Shown here: one piece after another, positions 46,290-55,103 of the stretch
How positions within the stretch are numbered: position 1 is the first letter of the stretch
How the letters are laid out: the number at the start of each line of letters is the position of its first letter
Assembly (NCBI RefSeq): GCF_000526515.1
Contig: NZ_JAGF01000001.1
Coordinates: 2,170,001 to 2,234,000, forward strand
From: Cellulomonas sp. KRMCY2
Lineage (GTDB): Bacteria; Actinomycetota; Actinomycetes; Actinomycetales; Cellulomonadaceae
DNA length: 64,000 nt
Reading direction: 5' to 3'
Made by a program: the position numbers and the translations under genes
The notes under the pieces: generated by a model
What the model saw: only the letters and a program-made list of their open reading frames with translations
What the model was told of the DNA's origin: nothing
Databases searched by the model: none

Positions 46290-47531
46290 GTGACCATGAC
46301 CGCGCGACTGCCGTTGCGGCGTCCGCCCCGCGGCCGCCTGATCGGTGGTGTGTGCGTGGGCCTCGCCGCGCACCTGGGGGTGCCGGTCGCACTGGTCCGT
46401 CTGATCATGGTCCTGATGGTGCCGTGGGCCGGCGTCGGGGCGTTGCTCTACGTCTGGTTCTGGGTCACGGTGCCCGTCGGTGACCCGGTCGAGGCAGCAG
46501 TGCAGGAGCGTCCGGCGGCGCTGAGCAGGCTGGCCCCGAGACTGCGCGAGCCCGGCCGGCGCATCCCGTTGACGGACATCGGGATCGGGCTCGTGCTGCT
46601 CGTCGGCGCCGGGCTGCTGATCGCCGTCCGGGCCGGGGTGTCGATCGACTACACCTGGGTCGTCCCGACGCTCATCGTCCTGCTCGGCACCGCGCTCGCG
46701 TGGAGCCAGCTGGACGCGGTCCAGCGTGGCCGGTTCCTGCTGCACGCGGGCGGCAGGACACCGGTCAGCGTCCTGCGTCTGACCGGCGGCACGGTGCTCG
46801 CCGGCCTCGGTCTGTTCCTCCTGGTGGGTCAGAACGAGCCGTTCGACGTCCTGCTCCGCTCCGCCGCCGCCGCCGTCGCCGTGCTCGTCGGCGCCGCGCT
46901 GGTCCTGGCCCCGTGGTGGCTGCGCCTGGTGCGCGAGCTCGGGGACGAGCGGGCCGCCCGCGCGCGCGAGTCGGAGCGCGCGGACATCGCCGCTCACCTG
47001 CACGACTCCGTGCTGCAGACCCTCGCCCTGATCCGCTCCCGCGCGGATCAGCCGGACGACGTCGCGCGCCTGGCCCGCGCTCAGGAGCGCGAGCTGCGCG
47101 AGTGGCTCTACGACGACCGCACGACGCCGGACACCTCCTTGGCGGCCGGTCTGCGGCGCGTCGTCGCCGAGGTCGAGGACGGCCGCGGTGCGGCTGTCGA
47201 GACGGTCGTCGTCGGCGACTGCGAGCCCCATGCCGGCACCGAGGCCCTGCTGCAGGCGACGCGTGAGGCACTGGTCAACGCCGTCGTCCACGGGCGTCCG
47301 CCGGTCTCGTTGTACCTCGAGGTCGGCGCGGACCAGATCGAGGTGTTCGTCCGTGACCGCGGGGACGGGTTCGACCTGGCGGCTGTTCCGGCGGACCGCT
47401 TCGGCGTGCGAGAGTCGATCATCGGTCGGCTGCGGCGTCGCGGCGGCACCGCGACGGTGCGCAGCCGCGCGGACCGCGGTACCGAGGTGTACCTGTGCGT
47501 GCCGACCACCGAGGGAGAGGGACCACGATGA
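46290..47531 (+). CDS. PspC-domain sensor histidine kinase (NarL/LiaS-type)
   Basis: A 413-residue kinase. An N-terminal PspC domain (about 10-75: RGRLIGGVCVGLAAHLGVPVALVRL) is followed by two to four more helices to about residue 225. The HisKA_3 dimerisation box ERADIAAHLHDSVLQTLALI carries the phosphorylated His. An ATPase part follows (ATREALVNAVVHG, RDRGDGFDLAAV, RGTEVYLCVP). The start is GTG 46290 or ATG 46296; GACGAT lies six bases before the GTG. Its stop overlaps the regulator ATG as ATGA. Confidence 0.88.
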   Translation: MTMTARLPLRRPPRGRLIGGVCVGLAAHLGVPVALVRLIMVLMVPWAGVGALLYVWFWVTVPVGDPVEAAVQERPAALSRLAPRLREPGRRIPLTDIGIGLVLLVGAGLLIAVRAGVSIDYTWVVPTLIVLLGTALAWSQLDAVQRGRFLLHAGGRTPVSVLRLTGGTVLAGLGLFLLVGQNEPFDVLLRSAAAAVAVLVGAALVLAPWWLRLVRELGDERAARARESERADIAAHLHDSVLQTLALIRSRADQPDDVARLARAQERELREWLYDDRTTPDTSLAAGLRRVVAEVEDGRGAAVETVVVGDCEPHAGTEALLQATREALVNAVVHGRPPVSLYLEVGADQIEVFVRDRGDGFDLAAVPADRFGVRESIIGRLRRRGGTATVRSRADRGTEVYLCVPTTEGEGPR

Positions 47532-48223
47532 GCAGTGCCGTCAGTGCCGGCAGCGCCGCGAGTGCCGAGAGCCGCGGCGTCGACGTCGTGCTCGTCGACG
47601 ACCACCTGATGTTCCGGGCGGGGGTGCGGGCCTCGCTCGACGCGTCCATCCACGTCATCGGTGAGGCGGACGACGTCGATGCGGCGATCACGCTCGTGCG
47701 CGCGCTGCAGCCGCCGGTCGTGGTGCTCGACGTCCACCTGCCCGGCGGGATGGGCGGCGGCGGTGCCGAGGTCATCACGGCCTGTGCCGACCTGCTCGCG
47801 ACGACGAAGTTCCTCGCCCTGTCGGTCTCCGACGCCGCGGAGGACGTCGTCGCGGTGATCCGCGCGGGGGCACGCGGCTATGTGACGAAGGCGATCACCG
47901 GTCCTGACCTGTCCGACGCCGTGCGCCGCGTCGCGGGCGGGGACGCGGTCTTCTCCCCGCGGCTCGCGGGCTTCGTGCTCGACGCGTTCGGGACGGCGGC
48001 CGGTGACATCGCGACCGGGGACGACGAGCTGGACCGGCTCTCGGCGCGGGAGCGCGAGGTCATGCGGCTGATCGCGCGCGGGTACAGCTACCGCGAGGTC
48101 GCCTCCGAGCTGTTCATCTCGATCAAGACGGTCGAGACCCACGTCTCGGCGGTCCTGCGCAAGCTCCAGCTCTCCTCGCGGCACGAGCTGACCCGCTGGG
48201 CGGCGGCCCGCCGGCTGCTCTGA
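47528..48223 (+). CDS. LuxR/NarL-family response regulator
   Basis: A 231-residue regulator. The receiver domain (about 17-135) has the acidic pair in VVLVDDHLMF, the phosphoacceptor Asp in VVLDVHLPGG and Lys in GYVTKAIT, so it is a canonical receiver, unlike the BldM homologue at 5295. The LuxR helix-turn-helix (about 170-231) has LSAREREVMRLIARGYSYREVASELFIS. It is coupled to the PspC kinase upstream and probably controls the divergent PspC operon. Confidence 0.93.
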   Translation: MSSAVSAGSAASAESRGVDVVLVDDHLMFRAGVRASLDASIHVIGEADDVDAAITLVRALQPPVVVLDVHLPGGMGGGGAEVITACADLLATTKFLALSVSDAAEDVVAVIRAGARGYVTKAITGPDLSDAVRRVAGGDAVFSPRLAGFVLDAFGTAAGDIATGDDELDRLSAREREVMRLIARGYSYREVASELFISIKTVETHVSAVLRKLQLSSRHELTRWAAARRLL

Positions 48224-48266
48224 GCGCCCGGTCGACGGTCGCGGTGGAACACCTGGGATGCCGCGG

Positions 48267-48602
48267 TCAGCCGTCGTCCGCCGTCCTGACCTGGAGCGGC
48301 AGCGCGGCGATGATCGGGTGGTCGGTGGCGATCGGGCCGGTCTGCGCCGCGCCGCCGGGGGAGCCGAGGTCGGCGAAGAACTCCACGTTGGCCTTGTAGT
48401 ACTCGCTCCACTGCTCGGGGACGTCGTCCTCGTAGTAGATCGCCTCGACGGGGCACACCGGCTCGCACGCCCCGCAGTCGACGCACTCGTCGGGGTGGAT
48501 GTACAGCGAGCGCTTGCCCTCGTAGATGCAGTCGACCGGACACTCCTCGATGCAGGCCTTGTCCTTGACGTCGACGCACGGCTGAGCGATCACATAGGTC
48601 AT
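48267..48602 (-). CDS. fdxA: 7Fe ferredoxin [3Fe-4S][4Fe-4S]
   Basis: A 111-residue ferredoxin. The first cluster uses CVDVKDKACIEEC, with a nearby CPVDCIY; the second uses CVDCGACEPVC. The tail after residue 65 is typical of FdxA. It carries electrons at low potential. As the last gene of the sulfur operon, four bases overlapping the siroheme synthase gene, it is probably the electron donor of the ferredoxin-type sulfite reductase encoded at its start. Confidence 0.95.
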   Translation of the reverse strand: MTYVIAQPCVDVKDKACIEECPVDCIYEGKRSLYIHPDECVDCGACEPVCPVEAIYYEDDVPEQWSEYYKANVEFFADLGSPGGAAQTGPIATDHPIIAALPLQVRTADDG

Positions 48603-49942
48603 GCGGGGATCTCCTGGCTCAGGGGCAGGGCTGCGTCGTCGGGCTGGGCTGCGTCGTCGGGCTGGGCTGCGCCGGGGAAGGCCGCGCGCCAGGCGGGGCT
48701 GAGCCGGACGACGTCGCCGACCACCGTCACGGCGGGTGGCTGGACGCCGGCCGCGGCGGCGCGGTCGCCGATCGTCGCGAGGGTCCCGACGGTCGCGCGC
48801 TGACGAGGTCCGTAGCCGTCCTCGAGCACGGCGACGGGGGTGGCCGGGTCACGGCCGGCCGCGATCAGCTCGGCGGCGGTCGCGGCGAGGCGCGCGACAC
48901 CCATCAGCATGACGACCGTGTGGTCGGGGCTCGGCGGGACCGCGGCGATCTGGGCGTGCCCGGTGATCACGGTGAACCCGCGGGACAGACCGCGACTCGT
49001 CACTGGGATCCCGAAGGCGCTGGGTACGGAGATCGCGCTCGTGACCCCCGGGACGACCTCGACCGGGATGCCGAGGGCCTCGCAGGCTGCGGCCTCCTCG
49101 GTGCCGCGCCCGAACACCGACGGGTCGCCGCCCTTGAGCCGGACGACCCGGTTGCCGGCGAGCGCGTGCTCGACGAGCGCGGCGTTGATCTGGTCCTGCG
49201 GCACCGGGTGGTCGCCCGGTGACTTGCCGACGTCGATCACCAGGACGTCGGCGGGCAGGTCGTCGAGCAGGGCGCGGGGTGCGAGCCGATCGACCACGAC
49301 GACGTCCGCCTCGGCGAGCAGGCGTCGCCCGCGCGTCGTGATGAGTCCGGGGTCGCCCGGGCCGCCGCCGACGAGGGCCACCGAGCCGAGCTGCCCCGGC
49401 GGTCGTCGGTGGCGCCGCATCGGCAGGTCGCCGGCCGCGATCGCCGCCACGATCCCGTCGCGCAGGGCGGTCGCCCGGCGGGGGTCCCGGCCGGCGTTCA
49501 CCGCGACGAGCACGTCGGCGACCCGGCCGACCGCGGGGGTCCACGCGGTCGCGCCGTCGGCGTCGCCGGCCATGACGCACCAGACCCGAGCGGCGTCCGC
49601 GTCGGCCGCGACCCGGTCGTCGACGCGCGCGTCCCCGGTCGCGGTGACGACGAGCCACGCACCGTCCAGGTCGCCGGCCGCGTAGCCACGCGCCTGCCAG
49701 GTCAACGCCCCGGTGGGCCGGGTCGGTTCGGTGGTGGCCAGGAGCGCGAGCTCGGTGACCTGGGCCGCGAGCTCGGCGGTCACGGCCGGCGCGACGACGT
49801 CGACCCGGGCGCCCGCGTCGATCAGCCCTCGGGCGCGACGGGTGGCGACGACCCCCCCGCCGACCACGAGCACGCGTCGTCCCGCGACCCGGAGGGTCAC
49901 GGGGAAGGTGGGGAGCGCCGCCGTGGAGCCTGGCGTGGTCAT
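48599..49942 (-). CDS. cysG: Siroheme synthase CysG-like fusion (precorrin-2 dehydrogenase plus uroporphyrinogen-III methyltransferase)
   Basis: A 447-residue bifunctional protein. The N-terminal NAD domain (about 15-110) has VLVVGGGVVATRRARGLIDAGA. The methyltransferase part (about 190-430) has VALVGGGPGDPGLIT, RLKGGDPSVFGRG, EVVPGVTSA and VMLMGVARL. It makes siroheme, the cofactor of the sulfite reductase in the same operon. A doubled QPDDAA unit lies in the C-terminal tail. Start and stop overlap neighbours by ATGA. Confidence 0.92.
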   Translation of the reverse strand: MTTPGSTAALPTFPVTLRVAGRRVLVVGGGVVATRRARGLIDAGARVDVVAPAVTAELAAQVTELALLATTEPTRPTGALTWQARGYAAGDLDGAWLVVTATGDARVDDRVAADADAARVWCVMAGDADGATAWTPAVGRVADVLVAVNAGRDPRRATALRDGIVAAIAAGDLPMRRHRRPPGQLGSVALVGGGPGDPGLITTRGRRLLAEADVVVVDRLAPRALLDDLPADVLVIDVGKSPGDHPVPQDQINAALVEHALAGNRVVRLKGGDPSVFGRGTEEAAACEALGIPVEVVPGVTSAISVPSAFGIPVTSRGLSRGFTVITGHAQIAAVPPSPDHTVVMLMGVARLAATAAELIAAGRDPATPVAVLEDGYGPRQRATVGTLATIGDRAAAAGVQPPAVTVVGDVVRLSPAWRAAFPGAAQPDDAAQPDDAALPLSQEIPA

Positions 49943-50955
49943 CGGGCCGTCTCGGCGGTCAGTCCGCGACGGCGCAGGAGGCCACGCTCGAGCGGTGCGA
50001 ACACGGCGAGCTCGACCGCGATGCCGACCACGAGGATGAGCAGGATCGCGGCGATCACCGTCGTCATGTCGCTCAGCTCGCGACCCTGCTGCAGGAGCGA
50101 GCCGAGGCCGAAGCCGATCCTGCCGCCCACGGCGATGATCTCCGCAGCCATGAGGGAGCGCCACGAGAACGCCCAGCCCTGACGCAGCCCGGCGAGGTAG
50201 CCCGGGAGCGCGGCGGGCAGCACGACGTGCCGCACCTGCTCCCACGGGCTCGCGCCCAGGACGCGACCCACCTGCCGGAAGAGCGGCGGTACCTGGTCGA
50301 CGCCGGCGACGAGGCCGTTGATGATCGACGGCACCGCGCCCATCAGGATGACGAAGTAGACGGTCGCGTCCGAGAGCCGGAACCAGATGATCGCCGCGGG
50401 TACCCACGCGACGGAGGGGAGCACCTGCAGCCCGGAGATCAGCGGACCGAAGGACGCCCGGACCCACCGCACCCGGGCCACGACGACGCCGATCGGCGTG
50501 GCGATCGCGACGGCCACGACGAAGCCGACCAGCCCACGCTCGAGGCTGGTCAGGAGAGCCGTCTGTGCGTCGCCCTTCGCCCACAGCGAGGTGAGCGCGT
50601 CCACGACGTCCGTCGGGCCGGGCACGACGTAGCGCGGTCGGAGGCTGAGCCGGACATAGCCCTCCCACGCGGCCAGCAGGAGCAGGAGCGCGAGGCCCGG
50701 CGGCCAGGCTGCCGACACCGCGCGCCGGAGCCGCCGGACCTGCGGGCCCGACTCGGTCTGCAGCGCGTCGAGCCCGGCCTCGAGCTCGCGGGTCGGGTCG
50801 GGCTCGCGGGTCGGGTCGGGCTCGCGGGTCGGGTCGGGCTCGCGGGTCGGGTCGGGCTCTCGGGTCGGGTCGGGCGCAGGTCGGGTCGGGTCGGTGGGAG
50901 CTGTCGCCCCGGTGGCGTCGACCGCGACAGTCCCGGAGCTGGTCTCAGGCAGCAT
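49939..50955 (-). CDS. ABC transporter permease, sulfonate/taurine (SsuC/TauC) type
   Basis: A 338-residue permease. The core (about 85-330) has six helices and the EAA loop region (GRVLGASPWEQVRHVVLPAALP). Residues 15-60 are unusual for an SsuC: five repeats of DPTREP-type units form a charged cytosolic extension. With the ATPase and the lipoprotein next to it, it imports a sulfonate, sulfate ester or related anion; the sulfur operon context favours sulfur compounds. It overlaps the ATPase gene by 11 bases. Confidence 0.8.
   Translation of the reverse strand: MLPETSSGTVAVDATGATAPTDPTRPAPDPTREPDPTREPDPTREPDPTREPDPTRELEAGLDALQTESGPQVRRLRRAVSAAWPPGLALLLLLAAWEGYVRLSLRPRYVVPGPTDVVDALTSLWAKGDAQTALLTSLERGLVGFVVAVAIATPIGVVVARVRWVRASFGPLISGLQVLPSVAWVPAAIIWFRLSDATVYFVILMGAVPSIINGLVAGVDQVPPLFRQVGRVLGASPWEQVRHVVLPAALPGYLAGLRQGWAFSWRSLMAAEIIAVGGRIGFGLGSLLQQGRELSDMTTVIAAILLILVVGIAVELAVFAPLERGLLRRRGLTAETAR
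50784..50873. repeat. 18-base tandem repeat, five copies, inside the permease gene
   Basis: GCTCGCGGGTCGGGTCGG (plus-strand sense) is repeated at 50784, 50802, 50820, 50838 and, with one change, at 50856. The unit keeps the frame of the permease and encodes the DPTREP-type units. Copy number is likely to vary by slippage. Confidence 0.9.
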
Positions 50956-51706
50956 GGCGGCGGATCTCCCTGCGCAGGTGGTCGGTGATCTCGATGGCGA
51001 GGGCGGCGACCTCGGGTGCCTCGATCCGGCGCTCCCCACTGACGTCGACGGCCCACTCCCGCACGATCCGACCGGGTCGGCTCGACATGAGCAGCACCCG
51101 CTGGCCCAGGCGGACGGCCTCGCGCACGTTGTGGGTGATGAACACGATCGTCCGGCCGGTCTGCTTCCAGACCCGTTCGAGCTCGTCGTGCAGGAGGTCG
51201 CGGGTGATCGCGTCGAGCGCCGCGAACGGCTCGTCCATGAGCAGCACGTCGCGCTCCTGGGCGAGCGAGCGGGCGAGGGCGACGCGCTGGCGCATCCCGC
51301 CCGAGAGCTCGTGCACCCGCTTGTCGCCCGCGCCGCCCAGGTGCACGAGGTCGAGCAGCTCGCCGGCCCGCGACGCGCGCTGTGCCCGGGGGACGCCGTT
51401 GAACCGCAGCGCGAGCTCGACGTTGCGCGAGGCCGTGAGCCACGGGAGCAGTGCGGGCTCCTGGAACATCAGGGCGGCACCCTCGCCCGCGACCTCGACC
51501 GAGCCCGATGTCGCAGGCTGCAGGCCCGCGAGGATCGACAGCAGGGTGGACTTGCCACACCCTGACGCCCCCAGCAGGCACACGAACTCGCCGGGCTGGA
51601 TCGTGAGGTCGATCCCGTCCAGGACGGGGATGCCGGTCGGCGAGAACCTCTTGGTCACGGCGTCGACCCGGACAGCGGGTGCGGCGGTGGGCGCGGGTAC
51701 GGGCAT
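50945..51706 (-). CDS. ABC transporter ATP-binding protein, sulfonate (SsuB) type
   Basis: A 253-residue ATPase with Walker A LGASGCGKST, Q-loop LMFQEPALLPW, signature LSGGMRQR, Walker B VLLMDEPFAALD and switch His in FITHNVREA. The FQEPALLPWLT stretch is typical of the nitrate/sulfonate/taurine importers. The ATG has AGGAG five bases upstream; it starts two bases after the lipoprotein stop. Confidence 0.88.
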   Translation of the reverse strand: MPVPAPTAAPAVRVDAVTKRFSPTGIPVLDGIDLTIQPGEFVCLLGASGCGKSTLLSILAGLQPATSGSVEVAGEGAALMFQEPALLPWLTASRNVELALRFNGVPRAQRASRAGELLDLVHLGGAGDKRVHELSGGMRQRVALARSLAQERDVLLMDEPFAALDAITRDLLHDELERVWKQTGRTIVFITHNVREAVRLGQRVLLMSSRPGRIVREWAVDVSGERRIEAPEVAALAIEITDHLRREIRRHAA

Positions 51707-51708
51707 TG

Positions 51709-52794
51709 TCACTCCTGGCCGAGACCGGCGGCGGAGACGGGGCTCGCACCGGACGCCACGCGCAGAACGTTGAGCAGTCGCAGGTCGTAGATGCCCTCGA
51801 TCGAGGCCGCGGTCGTCGTGCCCGCGGCGACCGCGTTCGCCAGCACCGTCCCGAGGGTGCCCGCCAGCGGGTCCGTCGAGAAGGTGAGGCTGCCGAAGGC
51901 CCGGGCCAGCACCTCGTCGGACAACGCCGCGCCGCCCGCGACCTCGAGCTGGGCGTTGACCACGGCCGCCGCACCGGCCGGGTCGACCTCGAGCCGCGCG
52001 ATCGAGTCCTGCAGACCCTCGAGCAGTGCCTCGACGGTCTCGGGGTGCTCGGCGAGGAACTCGCGCGAGACGATCAGGTGGGTCGTGACGAACTGGCCGT
52101 CCGGCCACAGGTCCTTCTCGTCGACGAGCACCTGCGCGCCCGCGTCGACCACGAGCCGCGAGGCCCACGGCTCGGGCAGCCACGCGCCGTCGAGCTCGCC
52201 GTCGGTGAAGAGCTGGAGCGTCTGTGCGTTCTCGGTCGGGGTGATCGTGACGTCTCCGCCGCCGCTGATCGGGCTCGTGAGCCCCTGGGAGGTCAGCCAC
52301 GAGCGCAGCGCGACGTCCTGGGTGTTGCCGAGCTGCGGGGTCGCGAGGTTGGCCCCGACGAGGTCCTGGGCTGAGGCGATCCCGGGCTGCACGACGAGCT
52401 GGGCGCCGCCGGACGTCGTGCCCGCGACGATGCGCAGCGCATCGCCGTCGGACTGGATGAAGCCGTTGACCGCGGGGTTCGGGCCGATGAACGTCGCGTC
52501 GATCGCACCCGCGTTCAGGGCCTCGATCGCGGCCGGCCCGGCGTTGAACACCTGGGTGCTCAGGGTGGGTGTGCCGGCCGCCTCGAGGCGGGCCTCGAAG
52601 ATGCCCTCGCTGACCCCGACGAGCGCCGGCGCGTGCGTGACGTTGGCGAAGTAGCCGAGGCGCAGCTCGGCGGGCGGGCCCGCCGCCTCGGGTCCCGCGC
52701 CGGCGGCGGGCGCGCACGCAGCCAGCGTGAGCGCGAGCAGGGCCGTGCCGGCAGCGAGCGCCGGCGGACGTGTGGTGCGGGTCGTGAAGGACAT
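51709..52794 (-). CDS. Substrate-binding lipoprotein, sulfonate/nitrate/taurine family
   Basis: A 361-residue protein with a signal peptide and lipobox (LALTLAACAP, Cys about residue 27), so it is anchored outside the membrane. The mature part has the SsuA/NMT1 fold: LRLGYFANVTHAPALVG, INDATFIGPNP-like region (IDATFIGPNPAVNG) and ELDGAWLPEPWAS. The binding-site residues do not tell the ligand. It follows cysN by 45 bases and precedes ssuB-like by two. Confidence 0.82.
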   Translation of the reverse strand: MSFTTRTTRPPALAAGTALLALTLAACAPAAGAGPEAAGPPAELRLGYFANVTHAPALVGVSEGIFEARLEAAGTPTLSTQVFNAGPAAIEALNAGAIDATFIGPNPAVNGFIQSDGDALRIVAGTTSGGAQLVVQPGIASAQDLVGANLATPQLGNTQDVALRSWLTSQGLTSPISGGGDVTITPTENAQTLQLFTDGELDGAWLPEPWASRLVVDAGAQVLVDEKDLWPDGQFVTTHLIVSREFLAEHPETVEALLEGLQDSIARLEVDPAGAAAVVNAQLEVAGGAALSDEVLARAFGSLTFSTDPLAGTLGTVLANAVAAGTTTAASIEGIYDLRLLNVLRVASGASPVSAAGLGQE

Positions 52795-52839
52795 GGCGGT
52801 CTCATTCCGGGACGAGGTGGGGGCGGACGGGGGCACGCC

Positions 52840-54147
52840 TCAGATGACGTACTGGGCGGGCCGCTGCCCGGGACATCGCGCCTCGGCCAGCGGCTCGCCG
52901 ACCATGCCGGCCGCGAGCGTCGCGCCGTCGTGCGGGTCGATCAGCAGGAAGGCCCCGGTCCGGCGCGACACCACGTACTCCTCGGCCGCGATCGGGGCCG
53001 CGAGCCGCAGGCGCACCTGGCCGATGTCGTTGAGCCCGAGCTGCTCGGCCGGGCCGATCGTGGCCGAGTCCAGGTCCAGGCGACCGACGACGTCGCGCAC
53101 GACCGCCTGCACGGTGCGGGTGGTGTGCTTGACCAGCACCCGGGCGCCAGGCAGCAGGACGCGGTCGGAGAGCCAGCAGATCGTGGCCCGGAGATCCTGG
53201 GTCGGTGCCGGCGCATCGTCGGCCGCGGCGATGAGGTCGCCGCGCGCGATGTCGATGTCGTCCGCAAGGCGCAGGGTCACCGACTGCGGGGCGAACGCCT
53301 GCTCGAGCTCGCCGTCGGCCGTGTCGATGCCCTGGACCGTGCTGGTGCGCCCCGACGGCAGTGCGACGACCCGGTCGCCGACCGTGACGATGCCCGCGGC
53401 GATCTGCCCGGCGTAGCCGCGGTAGTCACGCAGCCGTGCGTCGGGTGCGGCGGCCTGCGGGCGCAGGACGACCTGCACCGGCAGCCGGAAGTCCTCGGTG
53501 GCAGGGTCTCCGGCGGCCGGGATCTCCTCGAGGAGCTCGAGCAGGCTCGGACCGTCGTACCAGGGTGTCCGGGCGGAGCGATCCACGACGTTGTCCCCGG
53601 CGAGAGCCGAGACCGGGATCGTGCGCACGTCGGCCAGGCCGAGGTCCGTCGCGGCAGCCACGACCTCGGCGGACAGGCGGCGGAAGACCTGCTCGTCGAA
53701 GTCGACCAGGTCGATCTTGTTCACGGCGACCACCACGTGCGGCACGCGCAGCAGCGAGGCGACCGCCAGGTGCCGACGGGTCTGCTCGAGCGTCCCCTTG
53801 CGGGCGTCGATGAGCAGGACCACGACGTCCGCGGTGCTCGCGCCGGTCACGGTGTTGCGGGTGTACTGCACGTGCCCGGGGCAGTCCGCCAGGATGAACG
53901 AGCGCCGGGCGGTCGCGAAGTACCGGTAGGCGACGTCGATCGTGATGCCCTGCTCGCGCTCGGCGCGGAGGCCGTCGGTGAGCAGTGCGAGGTCGGTCTG
54001 GTCCAGGCCGCGGTCCCGGCTGACCCGGGCCACGTCGTCGAGCTGATCGGTGAGCACGGACCTGGAGTCGTACAGGAGCCGCCCGACGAGGGTCGACTTC
54101 CCGTCGTCGACGGACCCGGCCGTGGCGAGTCGCAGCAGCGTCGCCAT
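52840..54147 (-). CDS. cysN: Sulfate adenylyltransferase subunit 1 (GTPase)
   Basis: A 435-residue EF-Tu-like GTPase that drives ATP sulfurylase. G1 is AGSVDDGKSTLVGRL, G3 DCPGH, G4 NKID; domains II and III follow. The APS kinase domain fused in some homologues (CysNC) is absent. The ATG overlaps the cysD stop as ATGA. Confidence 0.95.
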   Translation of the reverse strand: MATLLRLATAGSVDDGKSTLVGRLLYDSRSVLTDQLDDVARVSRDRGLDQTDLALLTDGLRAEREQGITIDVAYRYFATARRSFILADCPGHVQYTRNTVTGASTADVVVLLIDARKGTLEQTRRHLAVASLLRVPHVVVAVNKIDLVDFDEQVFRRLSAEVVAAATDLGLADVRTIPVSALAGDNVVDRSARTPWYDGPSLLELLEEIPAAGDPATEDFRLPVQVVLRPQAAAPDARLRDYRGYAGQIAAGIVTVGDRVVALPSGRTSTVQGIDTADGELEQAFAPQSVTLRLADDIDIARGDLIAAADDAPAPTQDLRATICWLSDRVLLPGARVLVKHTTRTVQAVVRDVVGRLDLDSATIGPAEQLGLNDIGQVRLRLAAPIAAEEYVVSRRTGAFLLIDPHDGATLAAGMVGEPLAEARCPGQRPAQYVI

Positions 54148-55103
54148 CAGAAGTACCCCTCCTTCTTGCGGTCCTCCATGGCGGCCTCCGAGATGCGGTC
54201 GTCGGCCCGGGTGGCTCCGCGCTCGGTCAGGCGGCTCGCGGCGACCTCGGCGACGACGTCGTCGACCCTGGTGGCGTCGCTGTCCACGGCGCCCGTGCAG
54301 GACATGTCGCCGACCGTCCGGTAGCGCACCCGCCGGGTGGTGACCTCCTCGTCCGCGCGGGGCCGGGAGTAGGGTCCGACGGCGAGCCACATGCCGTCGC
54401 GCCGGACGACCGCTCGCTCGTGGGCGTAGTACAGGGCCGGCAGCTCGATCCGCTCGGCGGCGACGTACCGCCAGATGTCGAGCTCGGTCCAGTTGCTCAG
54501 CGGGAACACCCGGACGTGCTCCCCGGGCGCATGACGCCCGTTGTAGAGGTTCCACAGCTCCGGCCGCTGGTTGCGCGGGTCCCACTGCCCGAACTCGTCG
54601 CGCAGGGAGTAGATGCGCTCCTTGGCGCGGGCCTTCTCCTCGTCCCGGCGCCCGCCGCCGAACACGGCGTCGAACCGGTGGGCAGCGATCGCGTCGAGCA
54701 GCGGCAGGGTCTGCAGCGGGTTGCGGGTCCCGTCGGCACGCTCACGCTGGCGGCCGTCGTCGAGGTAGTCCTGCACACGGGCCACCTCGAGCCGCAGGCC
54801 GAGCCGGGCGACAGTGGCGTTCCGGTAGGCCAGGACCTCGGGAAAGTTGTGACCGGTGTCGATGTGCAGCACCGGGAAGGGGACGGGGGCCGGCCAGAAC
54901 GCCTTGACGGCCAGGTGCAGCATGACGACCGAGTCCTTGCCGCCGCTGAACAGCAGCACCGGGCGCTCGAACTCGGCGCCGACCTCACGGAAGATGTGGA
55001 TCGCCTCGCTCTCGAGGGTCTGCAGCTGGGTCAGCCGGTGGCGCCCTGGCGGTGTGTCGTCCCGGCGGGCGCCGGTCGTCGCTGCTGTTGCGGTGGAGGT
55101 CAT
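54147..55103 (-). CDS. cysD: Sulfate adenylyltransferase subunit 2
   Basis: A 318-residue PP-loop enzyme that makes adenosine 5'-phosphosulfate from sulfate and ATP. FSGGKDSVVMLHLAVKA is the PP-loop, FPVLHIDTGHNFPE and FGGGRRDEEKARAKER are conserved, and the end EDRKKEGYF is typical of CysD. It pairs with the CysN GTPase. The ATG overlaps the cysH stop. Confidence 0.96.
   Translation of the reverse strand: MTSTATAATTGARRDDTPPGRHRLTQLQTLESEAIHIFREVGAEFERPVLLFSGGKDSVVMLHLAVKAFWPAPVPFPVLHIDTGHNFPEVLAYRNATVARLGLRLEVARVQDYLDDGRQRERADGTRNPLQTLPLLDAIAAHRFDAVFGGGRRDEEKARAKERIYSLRDEFGQWDPRNQRPELWNLYNGRHAPGEHVRVFPLSNWTELDIWRYVAAERIELPALYYAHERAVVRRDGMWLAVGPYSRPRADEEVTTRRVRYRTVGDMSCTGAVDSDATRVDDVVAEVAASRLTERGATRADDRISEAAMEDRKKEGYF

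Noticed and set aside
50784-50873. Regular short repeats as a CRISPR-like array
   Set aside because: The units are directly joined, without spacers, and are in frame inside a gene.
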